Shown: positions 25,441-33,103 of the stretch, piece by piece
How the letters are laid out: the number at the start of each line of letters is the position of its first letter
Numbering within the stretch: the first letter of the stretch is position 1
Assembly (NCBI GenBank): GCA_023460315.1
Contig: JAEWQO010000059.1
Location: 1 to 43,039 of the forward strand
Source: Actinomycetes bacterium
GTDB taxonomy: Bacteria; Actinomycetota; Coriobacteriia; Coriobacteriales; Eggerthellaceae
DNA: 43,039 nt
Reading direction: 5' to 3'
The notes under the pieces: model-generated
The model's input: only the letters and a program-made list of their open reading frames with translations
Databases searched by the model: none
Told to the model about the DNA's origin: nothing
Translations under genes and position numbers: made by a program

Positions 25441-26025
25441 TCAAATCGGCCGTGCCCGGCTCCTCGGCAGCTTCTCCGTCAGACCAGAGCCGTTGCGCCA
25501 CCTGCACTTCACGCGTTGGCCTTCCAGCATCGTGGCCGGCAGTGGCTCTATGGTGTCCGTCAACTCCACCGATGCCTGCGCCTCGAGGTCGCGAGCCACC
25601 CATCAGCGCTCTTCCCTCGCCTCGCGTACGCGCCTTCGCCTTTATGGGCCTACCCCGTTTCGACAAGCCTGCATGCAAATGCGGGCGCCGCTTTCCAGAT
25701 AATTCAGGGATAGGTGCCCGCAGCATTCGAGGGGGCGCAATTCCGCTTCCCCTTGAGTGCGCCGTTTTATCACGACAAAAACAGGACCGACATGAGAAGC
25801 AAGCCCCTTTTCTCAAGCTTGCCGACCATTTCCAGCCAGCTGCCTTTTCCGTGTAAGAAAGGGAATTTGCCAACCTGCTCGCTCGTGTCGATCACAATCT
25901 TGCCGAGAGGTCCCTCCCTGCAAAGGTTGCTGCAGCCTCGGCATCCGACCGAGGTGTCTTGCGGGTGCTCACCGGGAGCGGCCACCCGTATCCTTCACGA
26001 CGCCGCACCAAAAGCGATTCAGCAT
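25441..26025 (-). pseudogene. Probable decayed cysteine-rich gene, divergent from the DUF134 operon
   Basis: No single long frame exists, but minus-strand fragments with coding-like composition follow one another in different frames. The first (ATG 26025) encodes an 18-residue start, MLNRFWCGVVKDTGGRSR. The second is a 71-codon frame at 25770-25985 with GTG start, AAGGA upstream, CRGCSNLC and IVIDTSEQVGKFPFLHGKG. The third (about 25650-25770) has LECCGHLSLNYLESGARI and CMQAC. The last encodes LEAQASVELTDTIEPLPATM and stops at 25441. The parts would make a protein of roughly 190 residues with CxxC pairs. I recognise no family. Alternatively only the 71-codon frame is a real small gene. Confidence is moderate that something coding was here, low on its nature. 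Confidence 0.4.
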
Positions 26026-26053
26026 CGTTTTTTCTTCTCTCTTACCCTTTGTT

Positions 26054-26106
26054 ATTGACATATGCCCGAAATAGCGTATTGTCTGAAATTGACATATGCC
26101 AGAAAT
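26054..26106 (+). promoter_or_regulatory. Promoter and two 19-bp direct repeats upstream of the DUF134-NifX operon
   Basis: ATTGACATATGCCCGAAAT (26054-26072) and ATTGACATATGCCAGAAAT (26088-26106) differ at one base and start 34 bp apart. The first copy supplies a consensus -35 (TTGACA, 26055-26060); TATTGT (26077-26082) follows after 16 bp as -10. Transcription would start near 26089, inside the second copy. This is the geometry of a repressor or autoregulator that binds a direct repeat. The likely ligand is the DUF134 protein encoded next. Confidence 0.75.
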
Positions 26107-26122
26107 GAGAAGCGAGGAAACG

Positions 26123-26875
26123 ATGTCGAGGCCCAAGAAAAAAAGAACCGTCTGCGGCTTGCCGCGCTTCTTGCGCTTCGCACCGCTTGACGTTCCCCGG
26201 GGGGCCGAGGGCGCGGTCATCGTGACCATTGACGAATATGAGGCGTTTAGGCTGATAGATGGCGAAGGATTCACGCAGCAGGAAGCGAGCGAGAAGATGC
26301 AGGTCTCTCGCACCACGGTGCAGGCAATACATGACCGGGCATCGCACAAAATAGCCGAATGCCTTGTCAATGGCCGGGAACTCATCATCGAGGGCGGCGA
26401 TTACCAAATTTGCACGAGCGACAGAAGGTGCCGCCACAGCGCATCGTGCCCTCGCAAGGAACAGGATCGGCAAAGGGAAGAATTCGCAACAGCAGTCTCT
26501 GGAAGAGAGGGAGAAGCCATGGCAATAGCTGTGCCGGTGAAGAGGGACGGACAGACGGTCGACGAGATGCTTGCCCGGGCAGCCCAATTTGCAATCGTCG
26601 AAGAGAAAGCTGTTCGCTATGTGGACAACGAGGCAGCCAACAGCCAAGGTGGGGCTGGGGTGAAGGCCGCTCAGCAGCTCATTGACCTCGGCGTTGATGC
26701 GGTGATTACGCGACAGTGCGGCGTCAATGCCGCTGAGCTGTTCGCTGCTGCAAGCGTCGAGCTTTATCGCGTGGAAGGCGATTCGCTCGAAGAGAATCTG
26801 ATGGCCTACCGGGAAGGGACGCTTGAGCGGTTGACCGATGCCATACCCGGTTTCCATGGGGATCCGAGGAAGTGA
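26123..26875 (+). CDS. DUF134 (UPF0251) HTH domain fused to NifX-type cofactor-binding domain
   Basis: This is a 250-residue fusion. Residues 1-95 are a DUF134 domain: MSRPKKKRTVCGLPRF, TIDEYEAFRLIDGEGFTQQE and a sigma-region-4-like helix-turn-helix EASEKMQVSRTTVQAIHDRA. A linker carries Cys97, Cys103 and Cys109 (CTSDRRCRHSASC). From Met133 a NifX/dinitrogenase Fe-Mo cofactor domain follows (AIAVPVKRDGQTVDEM, LGVDAVITRQCGVNAAEL). I infer a metal- or cofactor-responsive regulator, probably autoregulating through the repeats upstream. An ATG at 26096 is open in frame but would lie about 7 nt from the predicted transcript start; ATG 26123 has GAGGAAAC before it. The next gene begins with an overlapping GTGA. 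An internal Shine-Dalgarno and ATG occur at the domain junction (26519). Confidence 0.87.
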   Translation: MSRPKKKRTVCGLPRFLRFAPLDVPRGAEGAVIVTIDEYEAFRLIDGEGFTQQEASEKMQVSRTTVQAIHDRASHKIAECLVNGRELIIEGGDYQICTSDRRCRHSASCPRKEQDRQREEFATAVSGREGEAMAIAVPVKRDGQTVDEMLARAAQFAIVEEKAVRYVDNEAANSQGGAGVKAAQQLIDLGVDAVITRQCGVNAAELFAAASVELYRVEGDSLEENLMAYREGTLERLTDAIPGFHGDPRK

Positions 26876-27786
26876 AAGCAACGTTGCAGCGGGACGCATC
26901 AGGGACAAGACGTGTGCCGCGCATTGCCGTCCTCAGCGGAAAGGGCGGTGTAGGCAAGACGTTTGCTGCAGTGAACCTGGCAGCTGCAGTTCCCGGCTCG
27001 CTGTATGTCGATTGCGATGTCGAGGAGCCTGACGGCTCTCTGTTTCTCAAGCCGGCCGAAGAAGCGGCGGCACCGGTTGAGGTTGCCCATCCACGCTTCG
27101 ACGCCAGGCGCTGCGTGGGCTGCCGCACCTGCGTAGAGTTTTGTGCGTTCAATGCGCTTGCCTATATCTGCGATGCACCGATGCTTTTTGCCGCAACCTG
27201 CCATTCGTGCGGCGGATGCGCGAAGCTTTGCCCGGCCGGTGCGGTAACCGAGGTAGGAGTGCGAGTGGGCGAAACGGCACGTGGCACGTCGGGCGACATC
27301 CATACGCTTGTCGGACGCATGGATGTGGGCATCGCGTCGGGCATGCCGATCTTGGCTGCACTGCGACGTCAGGAGGCTGCCGTGGACGCCTCCTTCATCG
27401 TGCGCGACTGTCCCCCGGGAAACGGTTGTTTGGTGATGGAGTCGCTCAAAGGTGTCGACTTTGCCATTCTCGTCGCCGAGCCAACTGTGTTTGGCGCACA
27501 TAACTTTGCCCTCGTCCACGAGATGACAAGGCATCTTGGCATCCCGTGCGGCGTCGTGCTCAACAAGTGCGTCGAAGGCGTAGCAAATCCTTCGGAGGAA
27601 TATTGCCGCGAAAGGGGTATCCCCGTGTTTGCCGCGTTTCCATTCAATCGGAAGGTTGGTAGGCTTCAGAGCAAGGGCGTTGTCGTGACGCGAGCGCTTC
27701 CCGCCTTTCGCACCCAGTTCGAAATGCTGTATGGCCACATCGTCGAGCGGCTGGAGCAGCCCTGCTCCGAAAAGGTGGAGTCATGA
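26872..27786 (+). CDS. MinD/ParA-family ATPase with inserted 2x4Fe-4S ferredoxin domain
   Basis: This 304-residue protein has a deviant Walker A (VLSGKGGVGKTF, residues 19-31), the ADP-binding VDCDVEEPDGS, and a ferredoxin insert at residues 81-121 with CVGCRTCVEFC and CHSCGGCAKLCP. Walker B (VRDCPPGNGC) and VVLNKC follow. Such ATPases occur in Fe-S and cofactor assembly loci, including the ORP operons of sulfate reducers. The GTG start overlaps the stop codon of the DUF134-NifX gene and the end overlaps the next start (ATGA), so expression is coupled. It is similar in plan to the next gene and probably forms a heterodimer with it. Client unknown. Confidence 0.88.
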   Translation: MKATLQRDASGTRRVPRIAVLSGKGGVGKTFAAVNLAAAVPGSLYVDCDVEEPDGSLFLKPAEEAAAPVEVAHPRFDARRCVGCRTCVEFCAFNALAYICDAPMLFAATCHSCGGCAKLCPAGAVTEVGVRVGETARGTSGDIHTLVGRMDVGIASGMPILAALRRQEAAVDASFIVRDCPPGNGCLVMESLKGVDFAILVAEPTVFGAHNFALVHEMTRHLGIPCGVVLNKCVEGVANPSEEYCRERGIPVFAAFPFNRKVGRLQSKGVVVTRALPAFRTQFEMLYGHIVERLEQPCSEKVES

Positions 27787-28688
27787 AGCAGGTTTTGATG
27801 CTCAGCGGGAAGGGAGGGACAGGAAAAACCACCGTTGCGACCGCGTTCATCAGGCTTGCCGCTGCACGTGCCTATGCCGATTGCGATGTTGAAGCCCCCA
27901 ACCTTCATCTTATGCATTCATATGACAAAAAGCCTCGACAACGTGATTTCATGGGTATGCCCAAGGCTTTCATCGATGCCAACGCCTGTTGCGGATGTGG
28001 CACCTGCCGCGACAATTGCCGGTTTGATGCGATTTTTTGCCGAGACTCGGTGTATGAGGTCGACCGCAAATCGTGCGAAGGGTGTGGGCTCTGCGCGGCG
28101 CTGTGCCCTCTCAAGGCCATCGAGATGAAACCCGAGAAGGCCGGCAGCCTCATGCTCTATCAGGATGCCGTTCGAACATTTTCCACGGCAGGCCTGAGGG
28201 TTGGTGCTGGCACGTCCGGCAAACTGGTGACGGCGGTTAAGGAGCAGCTGAGGGAATGTGCCCCCGACGTGCCATTTTCCGTGATCGATGGTCCGCCCGG
28301 CATAGGATGTCCAGTCATTGCTTCAATGGCAAGCGTCGATGCAGTGCTGTTGGTAGCGGAGCCAACGCTGTCGGGGCGGCGGGACCTCGAGCGGATTCTC
28401 GCGATGGCAGGAATAGGTGGATGCCGCATATTTGCGTGCGTCAACCGTTTTGACCTCGATCTTGAGGAAACCGCACAGGTTGAGCAATGCTGCCAGCAGC
28501 ATGGCGCGCTATGCGTGGGGCGCATACCCTACGATCCCAAGGTGGTTGATGCGATCAACCAAGGACTGAGCATCGTTGACGTGGAATGCCCGGCAGGCGA
28601 TGCAGTCCGAAGCGTGTTCGCGAACGTGATAGAGCAGATGGACATGGCGTTTCCTGTAAAGGCAGCGTCGGGCGACAAGAAGGAGTGA
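27783..28688 (+). CDS. MinD/ParA-family ATPase with inserted 2x4Fe-4S ferredoxin domain (second copy)
   Basis: This 301-residue protein has Walker A LSGKGGTGKTT (residues 7-17), ADCDVEAPN, and two 4Fe-4S motifs, CCGCGTCRDNC (69-79) and CEGCGLCAALCP (98-109). Walker B follows (VIDGPPGIGCP), then ACVNRFDLD. It differs enough from the preceding ATPase that the pair looks old rather than a recent duplication. It starts at ATGA over the previous stop codon and is followed by a 3-nt gap before the Mrp-like gene. The likely role is ATP-driven transfer of a metal cluster or assembly with the NifX proteins of the operon. Confidence 0.88.
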   Translation: MKQVLMLSGKGGTGKTTVATAFIRLAAARAYADCDVEAPNLHLMHSYDKKPRQRDFMGMPKAFIDANACCGCGTCRDNCRFDAIFCRDSVYEVDRKSCEGCGLCAALCPLKAIEMKPEKAGSLMLYQDAVRTFSTAGLRVGAGTSGKLVTAVKEQLRECAPDVPFSVIDGPPGIGCPVIASMASVDAVLLVAEPTLSGRRDLERILAMAGIGGCRIFACVNRFDLDLEETAQVEQCCQQHGALCVGRIPYDPKVVDAINQGLSIVDVECPAGDAVRSVFANVIEQMDMAFPVKAASGDKKE

Positions 28689-28691
28689 GCT

Positions 28692-29951
28692 ATGGGCGAA
28701 GAAGCGTGCGGCCACGAATGTGGAAGTTGTCATGAGGAGGATTGCGACGATCGCGACATGAAGGAAGCAGCCAATCCCGCAAGCACCATCGGAAAGGTAG
28801 TGGGCGTGGTCAGCGGCAAAGGAGGCGTAGGAAAGTCTCTCGTCACGTCGTTGCTGGCCGTCGCCTTGCGCCGGGCCGGATATCAGGTGGGTATTCTTGA
28901 TGCCGACGTCACGGGCCCTTCCATCCCCAAATCCTTCGGCGTACAAAAGGGCTTGCGGGGAACGGTTGCAGGAATGCTCCCGTCGAGAACGTCGACAGGC
29001 ATCGATGTGATGTCGGTCAACCTTCTGCTCGAAAACGAAGATGACCCGGTCATTTGGCGAGGTCCTCTGATTGGAAACACCGTCAAGCAGTTTTGGACCG
29101 ATGTGGTATGGGGCGATTTGGACTATCTGCTCATCGACATGCCTCCGGGAACGGGCGATGTTGCCCTGACGGTCTTTCAATCGCTGCCTGTCGACGGAAT
29201 CGTCATGGTCACTTCCCCACAGGAGCTCGTGTCCATGATCGTGTCTAAAACCGTCAAGATGGCCGAGCAGATGAACATTCCCATGCTGGGCATCGTTGAG
29301 AACATGTCGTATTTCCATTGCCCCGACAATGGCTTGGACTATTTCATATTCGGCGAGAGCCATGTCGAGGAAATAGCAAAGAACCACGGGATTGAGGTGT
29401 TGGCCCATATTCCCATCGATCCCGAAATCGCGAAGGCATGCGATGCCGGCAAGATCGAAGAGATCAAGGACATGCCGCTTCAAAATGCGGTGGATGCGAT
29501 CACCCGCATTGCAGACAACTCGAATGAAAATAGAGAAAAGGTCGAAGAGAAGGAAGGTGCAGCCATGGCTGACGACAAGAAGATCAAGATTGCAGTGGCA
29601 AGCGGTGGCAACGATGTGACGGAGCACTTTGGACACTGCGAAGCATTCCTCGTGTTCGATACGGAGGATAGCCAGATCGTGGCGCGTCAGACCGTTGCGA
29701 ATCCGGGCCATAGGCCGGGATATCTGCCGAACTTCCTTGCCGACCAAGGCGTGAACGTCATCATCAGCGGCGGCATGGGCGGTAGTGCAGTCGACCTGTT
29801 CAACGGGCGGGGTGTCGAGGTCATCACCGGTGCCACAGGCGATGCGGAATCCGTCGTCAAGGCTTATTTGCGAGGCGAACTGAAGTCCACGGGCTCTATC
29901 TGCCACGAGCACAAGTTTGAAGCCGAATGCGGCGAACACCATGGTGCTTGA
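28692..29951 (+). CDS. Mrp/NBP35-type ATPase fused to C-terminal NifX domain
   Basis: This is a 419-residue fusion. The N-terminus has four cysteines at 6, 10, 13 and 18 (ACGHECGSCHEEDC), recalling the N-terminal cluster of Nbp35. The ATPase domain (about 33-275) has VVSGKGGVGKS, ILDADVTGPSIPK and LLIDMPPGTGD. The usual CxxC of Mrp proteins is replaced by CPDN (Cys210 only), so the bridging Fe-S site looks incomplete. From Met292 a NifX-type domain follows with FGHCEAFLVFDTED, PGHRPGYLPNFLADQGVNVI and GATGDAESVVKAYLRGEL, and a Cys/His tail ending CHEHKF and CGEHHGA. GAAGGAG precedes the start. It shares 11 nt with the next gene if that starts at 29941. Probable Fe-S or heterometal carrier. 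Confidence 0.9.
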   Translation: MGEEACGHECGSCHEEDCDDRDMKEAANPASTIGKVVGVVSGKGGVGKSLVTSLLAVALRRAGYQVGILDADVTGPSIPKSFGVQKGLRGTVAGMLPSRTSTGIDVMSVNLLLENEDDPVIWRGPLIGNTVKQFWTDVVWGDLDYLLIDMPPGTGDVALTVFQSLPVDGIVMVTSPQELVSMIVSKTVKMAEQMNIPMLGIVENMSYFHCPDNGLDYFIFGESHVEEIAKNHGIEVLAHIPIDPEIAKACDAGKIEEIKDMPLQNAVDAITRIADNSNENREKVEEKEGAAMADDKKIKIAVASGGNDVTEHFGHCEAFLVFDTEDSQIVARQTVANPGHRPGYLPNFLADQGVNVIISGGMGGSAVDLFNGRGVEVITGATGDAESVVKAYLRGELKSTGSICHEHKFEAECGEHHGA

Positions 29952-30312
29952 TCGAAAGTCTCAAAGCGAGCAGATGCGGATTGCGGTGCCGTATGACGAG
30001 AACAAGGTGTTTCAGAGCTTTGGCAGAACCAAACGATTCCAGATCTACGATATAGAAGCTGGGTCAGTTGTCGTGAAGACCTTGGTGAATACTGATGGCA
30101 GCGGCCATGGGGCACTGGCGGACATCTTGAAGAAGATCGATGTCAACGTGCTGATTTGCGGGAAATTGGGTGATTGCGCTCGTCGCGCGCTTGCCGAAGC
30201 GGGGATAGCGCTGTATGACGGCGCCATCGGCAACGCAGACGATGCCGTAGCGGCATACCTTGCCGGCAAGTTGGTGCGCAATGCTCAGGAAGCACACCCC
30301 CCTACACCTTAA
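29941..30312 (+). CDS. NifB/NifX-family cofactor-binding protein (ORP-like)
   Basis: This small single-domain NifX-fold protein has 123 residues from ATG 29941, or 112 from ATG 29974 (MRIAVPYDENKVF). Visible family features are IAVPYDENKVFQSFGRTK, SGHGALADILKKIDVNVLI, the conserved LGDCARRALAEAGI and the terminal DDAVAAYLAGKL. It is the free counterpart of the NifX domains fused to DUF134 and to Mrp in this operon and is the best candidate for an ORP-like cofactor-binding component. It is the last gene of the operon. The cysteines are few (C in LICG and GDC), which differs from classical Fe-S scaffolds. Confidence 0.8.
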   Translation: MVLDRKSQSEQMRIAVPYDENKVFQSFGRTKRFQIYDIEAGSVVVKTLVNTDGSGHGALADILKKIDVNVLICGKLGDCARRALAEAGIALYDGAIGNADDAVAAYLAGKLVRNAQEAHPPTP

Positions 30313-30399
30313 CGGTCGGAACAGAAGCGGCGCGGTGAAGCGCATATGTTGATGCGCCTTGATGCTTCATGCAGATGGCAGGGAAGCTCCGTCATCTAT

Positions 30400-30437
30400 T
30401 TGCCACGGCAGACATGAGAAGGTTCCTGCCGTGGCAA
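30400..30437 (+). terminator. Perfect 12-bp hairpin after the NifX operon
   Basis: TTGCCACGGCAG (30400-30411) and CTGCCGTGGCAA (30426-30437) pair perfectly around a 14-nt loop. A smaller hairpin (GCGCAT at 30340-30345 with ATGCGC at 30352-30357, flanked by TGAAGC and GCTTCA) precedes it. No U-tract follows, but the position fits the end of the operon. Confidence 0.55.
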
Positions 30438-30550
30438 CGGGGATTCAAAGGAATCTTGATACGGGTTCCAGTACCTCCCCTGCCTTAATTCTTATCTTGT
30501 CATAAACAGGTTCTACGCATGGCCCTCGATGCAGCCCCAGGCACGATGTC

Positions 30551-30587
30551 TGAAGCCGCTCAGGGCACGATGCCCGGAGCGGCTTCA
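30551..30587. repeat. 17-bp stem hairpin with 3-nt loop
   Basis: TGAAGCCGCTCAGGGCA (30551-30567) and TGCCCGGAGCGGCTTCA (30571-30587) are complementary except for one base, with loop CGA. It lies in the gene-poor stretch 30438-30680, just upstream of a truncated transporter. It is too stable to be chance; it could be a terminator or a trace of a mobile or REP-like element. Confidence 0.6.
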
Positions 30588-30680
30588 AGTGCGACGACCG
30601 CAAGGGGCACCGGAGCATGCCGAATCCCACGGCATCCCAATGTTGGCTCATCGCTGTTTCCAGCGGGGGCACACCTCTGA

Positions 30681-31124
30681 GGCATCGTCATCGGCACGCT
30701 GCCATTCGCGCTTGCCGGCATCGACACGAACTACCTCCTTCTGACCGGTGCCTTGCTGGTCCGGGGAGCGGGGCTCGGCGGCCTGCTGATCGCGATCATG
30801 ATGTCAGCCTACACGGGGATTCCCAAAGACCAGATCACCCATGCGAGCATTTCCACCAGAATCTTCCAAACAATTGGCGGAGCATTCAAGACCGCCATCT
30901 TGACGACCGTGGTGCAGCAGCAGATGATCGGCCAAGCGGCAACCGACCTGGGGGCCTTGGCAAACGCGTTCGACATATCCTTCTGGTGGGCAACGGCCTT
31001 CGCTGTCATCGCGGTGATTCCCGCACTCCTTCTGGTAAGGCAAGGAAAGAAGGAGGCCAAAGCATCAAAGCCGGAAAGCGAAACGCCCGAGGAAGGGTTG
31101 CCTGAAAACAAGACGCTCAGCTAA
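30681..31124 (+). pseudogene. C-terminal fragment of an EmrB/QacA (DHA2) family MFS exporter
   Basis: The frame opens right after a TGA and encodes about 147 residues of transporter-like sequence: GTLPFALAGIDTNYLLLTG, LVRGAGLGGLLIAIMMSAYT, the DHA2 motif ASISTRIFQTIGGAFKTAI, and a last helix FWWATAFAVIAVIPALLLV with a charged tail. A complete DHA2 exporter is about 450-500 residues with 14 helices, so only the last third remains and no credible start exists. A strong hairpin at 30551-30587 lies just before the break. Confidence 0.8.
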
Positions 31125-31269
31125 AGGGTAGAAAGGAAGCTCTGAAGAAGGGGCTCCGTTCTGATGAGCGCCCGTCATCGTTCGGAATCCAGCCCAAGAC
31201 AGAAAGTTCTCAGGGTCGCGGTTCGCGCACAGTACGATCCTCAGCGCAATCTTGACACGCGAAATCGCC

Positions 31270-31301
31270 ACCTTGGGCGACCCGTGCAGGTCGCCCAAGG
31301 T
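31270..31301. terminator. Bidirectional hairpin between the MFS fragment and the second LuxR gene
   Basis: ACCTTGGGCGACC (31270-31282) and GGTCGCCCAAGGT (31289-31301) form a perfect 13-bp stem with a 6-nt loop. It directly abuts the LuxR stop codon at 31301 on the minus strand. On the plus strand CAGCCTTTCCCC follows. The rest of 31125-31269 is empty. Confidence 0.65.
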
Positions 31302-32848
31302 CAGCCTTTCCCCAAGCCATCAGTTTCTGTACCAACAAGGTCAATTAGTTCCTGTTTCGAATGGACCTTGAGCTTCCTGTAAATATTACGGGTGTGCGTT
31401 CGTAGCGTCCCATTCGACAGGAAAAGTTCTTGGGAGATATAGGGAAGAGATCTGCCCTGGAGCAAATAACCGAGTACCTCCGTCTCCCGAGGAGTGAGCT
31501 TCCCTGCAGCGGAAAGACGGTCACGTGCGGATAGAAGCCCCCCATAGGGATCGGACTCAGCTGGTGAAAGCTCGGGCAAAACGGTAGGCAAAGAGGCATC
31601 GCGAGGATCGGAAATCACCAGATCCCTGCCGTCGGAGGGAAAGCGACCCACTCCGTCATCGTTGGAAGGCGATCCCGTGAAGGCGACGACCATCATGAAG
31701 AGATATGCGGCAAGAAGGACGATAAGCCCAAGGGCAATGCCGGACTCCTCAAGAAACATGAGCCAGCCGAGCGCAAGCACATAGACAAGCACGCGCGAAG
31801 CACTCACAACCTTGAAAGCCGGAAATGGCAAAGCCCGGGCACAGCAGACGATGACAAAAGGACTGAGCGCCTGACAATAGAGATCAACGGCAGACGTGGC
31901 GATAGCGCGAATCTCTGGCCTTAAGCCCATTAAGTCACAGGCAACCAAGAAGAACACACCGGTAATGAGCACAATGAAGGGAAACTGCACCTTGCGCGCG
32001 CCCTCGCTTGCGGCAAAGGTACCAAACGCGATCACGCTCATCACGACGAACACGCCTGAAGCAATGAGAAGGTCCAGAAATGCCGACTGGTCCGGAATGA
32101 TGGTTGCCTGAGAACCTCCCCAGATACCATTCCTGCTGATGCCATACGCAAATACGACAGCCAAACATGCCCCGACGATCTGAGCGAGGGGAGCCCGATA
32201 TTGTCCGACCGCACGCAGGCGTGCCAAAGCGCCTCTCGCGTCCCCTTGGGCAACAAAATCCTGCCCATCCGGCAAAGAGGAACGGACATCCACACGAATG
32301 AGAAAAGCCAGCACAACAAAGGATATCCCGCAGAATACAAGAGCGACACCTATCTGCAAAAACGGGGACACCCAAGACTGGATAAGAGAGAGCAGCAGAC
32401 GGAAGCAGAGCGATGCCCCGACAAAACAGGCAGCCAAGCTTCGCGACGATCCGTGCCTCGCGAGAGCAGCCATGATGACGACTGAGTTCCAGATACCCCC
32501 AAAGGCAATCGCAGCATAACCAAGAACGAAGAACAAAACATTGCCGCCACCTCCTTCTAACGCAAGAACCGCCGTCGTGGCGGTGCCAAGGAGGGATACC
32601 GCTGCGAGGACGGCGTTGCTTCTCCGTGGAAACGCCTCAAAAGAGGTACTCCGGGTGAAAAGGAGAGCGCCTGCCAGAATGCTACCGATAAGAAAGAGAT
32701 AACGCCCCAGACCAAACTCGGTATGCACAAGAGATGTGGAGCTGAACGCCGGGCTGTAGCCAATGAGGTTGATCCATATGCCATTCAGCGAGAATGCCAC
32801 GCCGGCAAGAACGACGACATACTGCGAGCGATTGTTTTCCTGCAACAT
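31301..32848 (-). CDS. LuxR-type transcriptional regulator with polytopic membrane domain (second copy)
   Basis: This 515-residue protein has about twelve hydrophobic segments over residues 10-400, a variable linker, and a C-terminal LuxR/GerE domain with LTPRETEVLGYLLQGRSLP and FLSNGTLRTHTRNIYRKLKV, ending KQELIDLVGTETDGLG. I chose ATG 32848 because AAGGGGAG precedes it and the first helix follows at once; the frame is open to 32974 but that part lacks membrane or family features. It is divergent from a Tat flavoprotein gene at 33135 and most likely regulates it. It shares the KVHSKQELIDLV-type ending with the first regulator (KLDVHTKQELIDLVEE), showing common ancestry, but the membrane domains are clearly different, which suggests different ligands. 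Confidence 0.88.
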   Translation of the reverse strand: MLQENNRSQYVVVLAGVAFSLNGIWINLIGYSPAFSSTSLVHTEFGLGRYLFLIGSILAGALLFTRSTSFEAFPRRSNAVLAAVSLLGTATTAVLALEGGGGNVLFFVLGYAAIAFGGIWNSVVIMAALARHGSSRSLAACFVGASLCFRLLLSLIQSWVSPFLQIGVALVFCGISFVVLAFLIRVDVRSSLPDGQDFVAQGDARGALARLRAVGQYRAPLAQIVGACLAVVFAYGISRNGIWGGSQATIIPDQSAFLDLLIASGVFVVMSVIAFGTFAASEGARKVQFPFIVLITGVFFLVACDLMGLRPEIRAIATSAVDLYCQALSPFVIVCCARALPFPAFKVVSASRVLVYVLALGWLMFLEESGIALGLIVLLAAYLFMMVVAFTGSPSNDDGVGRFPSDGRDLVISDPRDASLPTVLPELSPAESDPYGGLLSARDRLSAAGKLTPRETEVLGYLLQGRSLPYISQELFLSNGTLRTHTRNIYRKLKVHSKQELIDLVGTETDGLGKG

Positions 32849-33073
32849 CTCTCCCCTTCGACGAAGCTGCTGACAGAATACCGCATATGTCGACCGCCCG
32901 ACAACGCCGCACCTCCCATGCGCCGTCCATATCATACCTAATAGCAGAGAGTGAAAGGATGCCTCGGGGCGCAACCGCCCAATATACGCCCTTTCGTGCG
33001 ATTGCCGATATTTCTCCGTTCCCTAACCATGTTTCGTGCCCGTCACTCGACCATCTGGCGAGACGGACACAGG

Positions 33074-33103
33074 GAGAAACCGGCCACGTCTGAGAAACCG
33101 GCC
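33074..33103 (+). promoter_or_regulatory. Direct repeat GAGAAACCGGCC in the LuxR/flavoprotein intergenic region
   Basis: GAGAAACCGGCC occurs at 33074-33085 and 33092-33103 with an 18-bp period, and GGAAACGGC follows at 33104-33112. The repeats end 31 bp before the flavoprotein ATG. A related GAAACGGCCGGCC is in the intergenic region of the first module (1898-1910). It could be a regulator site, but the match is short and GC-rich. Confidence 0.4.

Noticed and set aside
26096..26122. ATG at 26096 as the start of the DUF134-NifX gene
   Set aside because: It lies within the second 19-bp repeat, about 7 nt from the predicted transcript start, and has no ribosome-binding site; the family sequence begins at 26123 behind GAGGAAAC.
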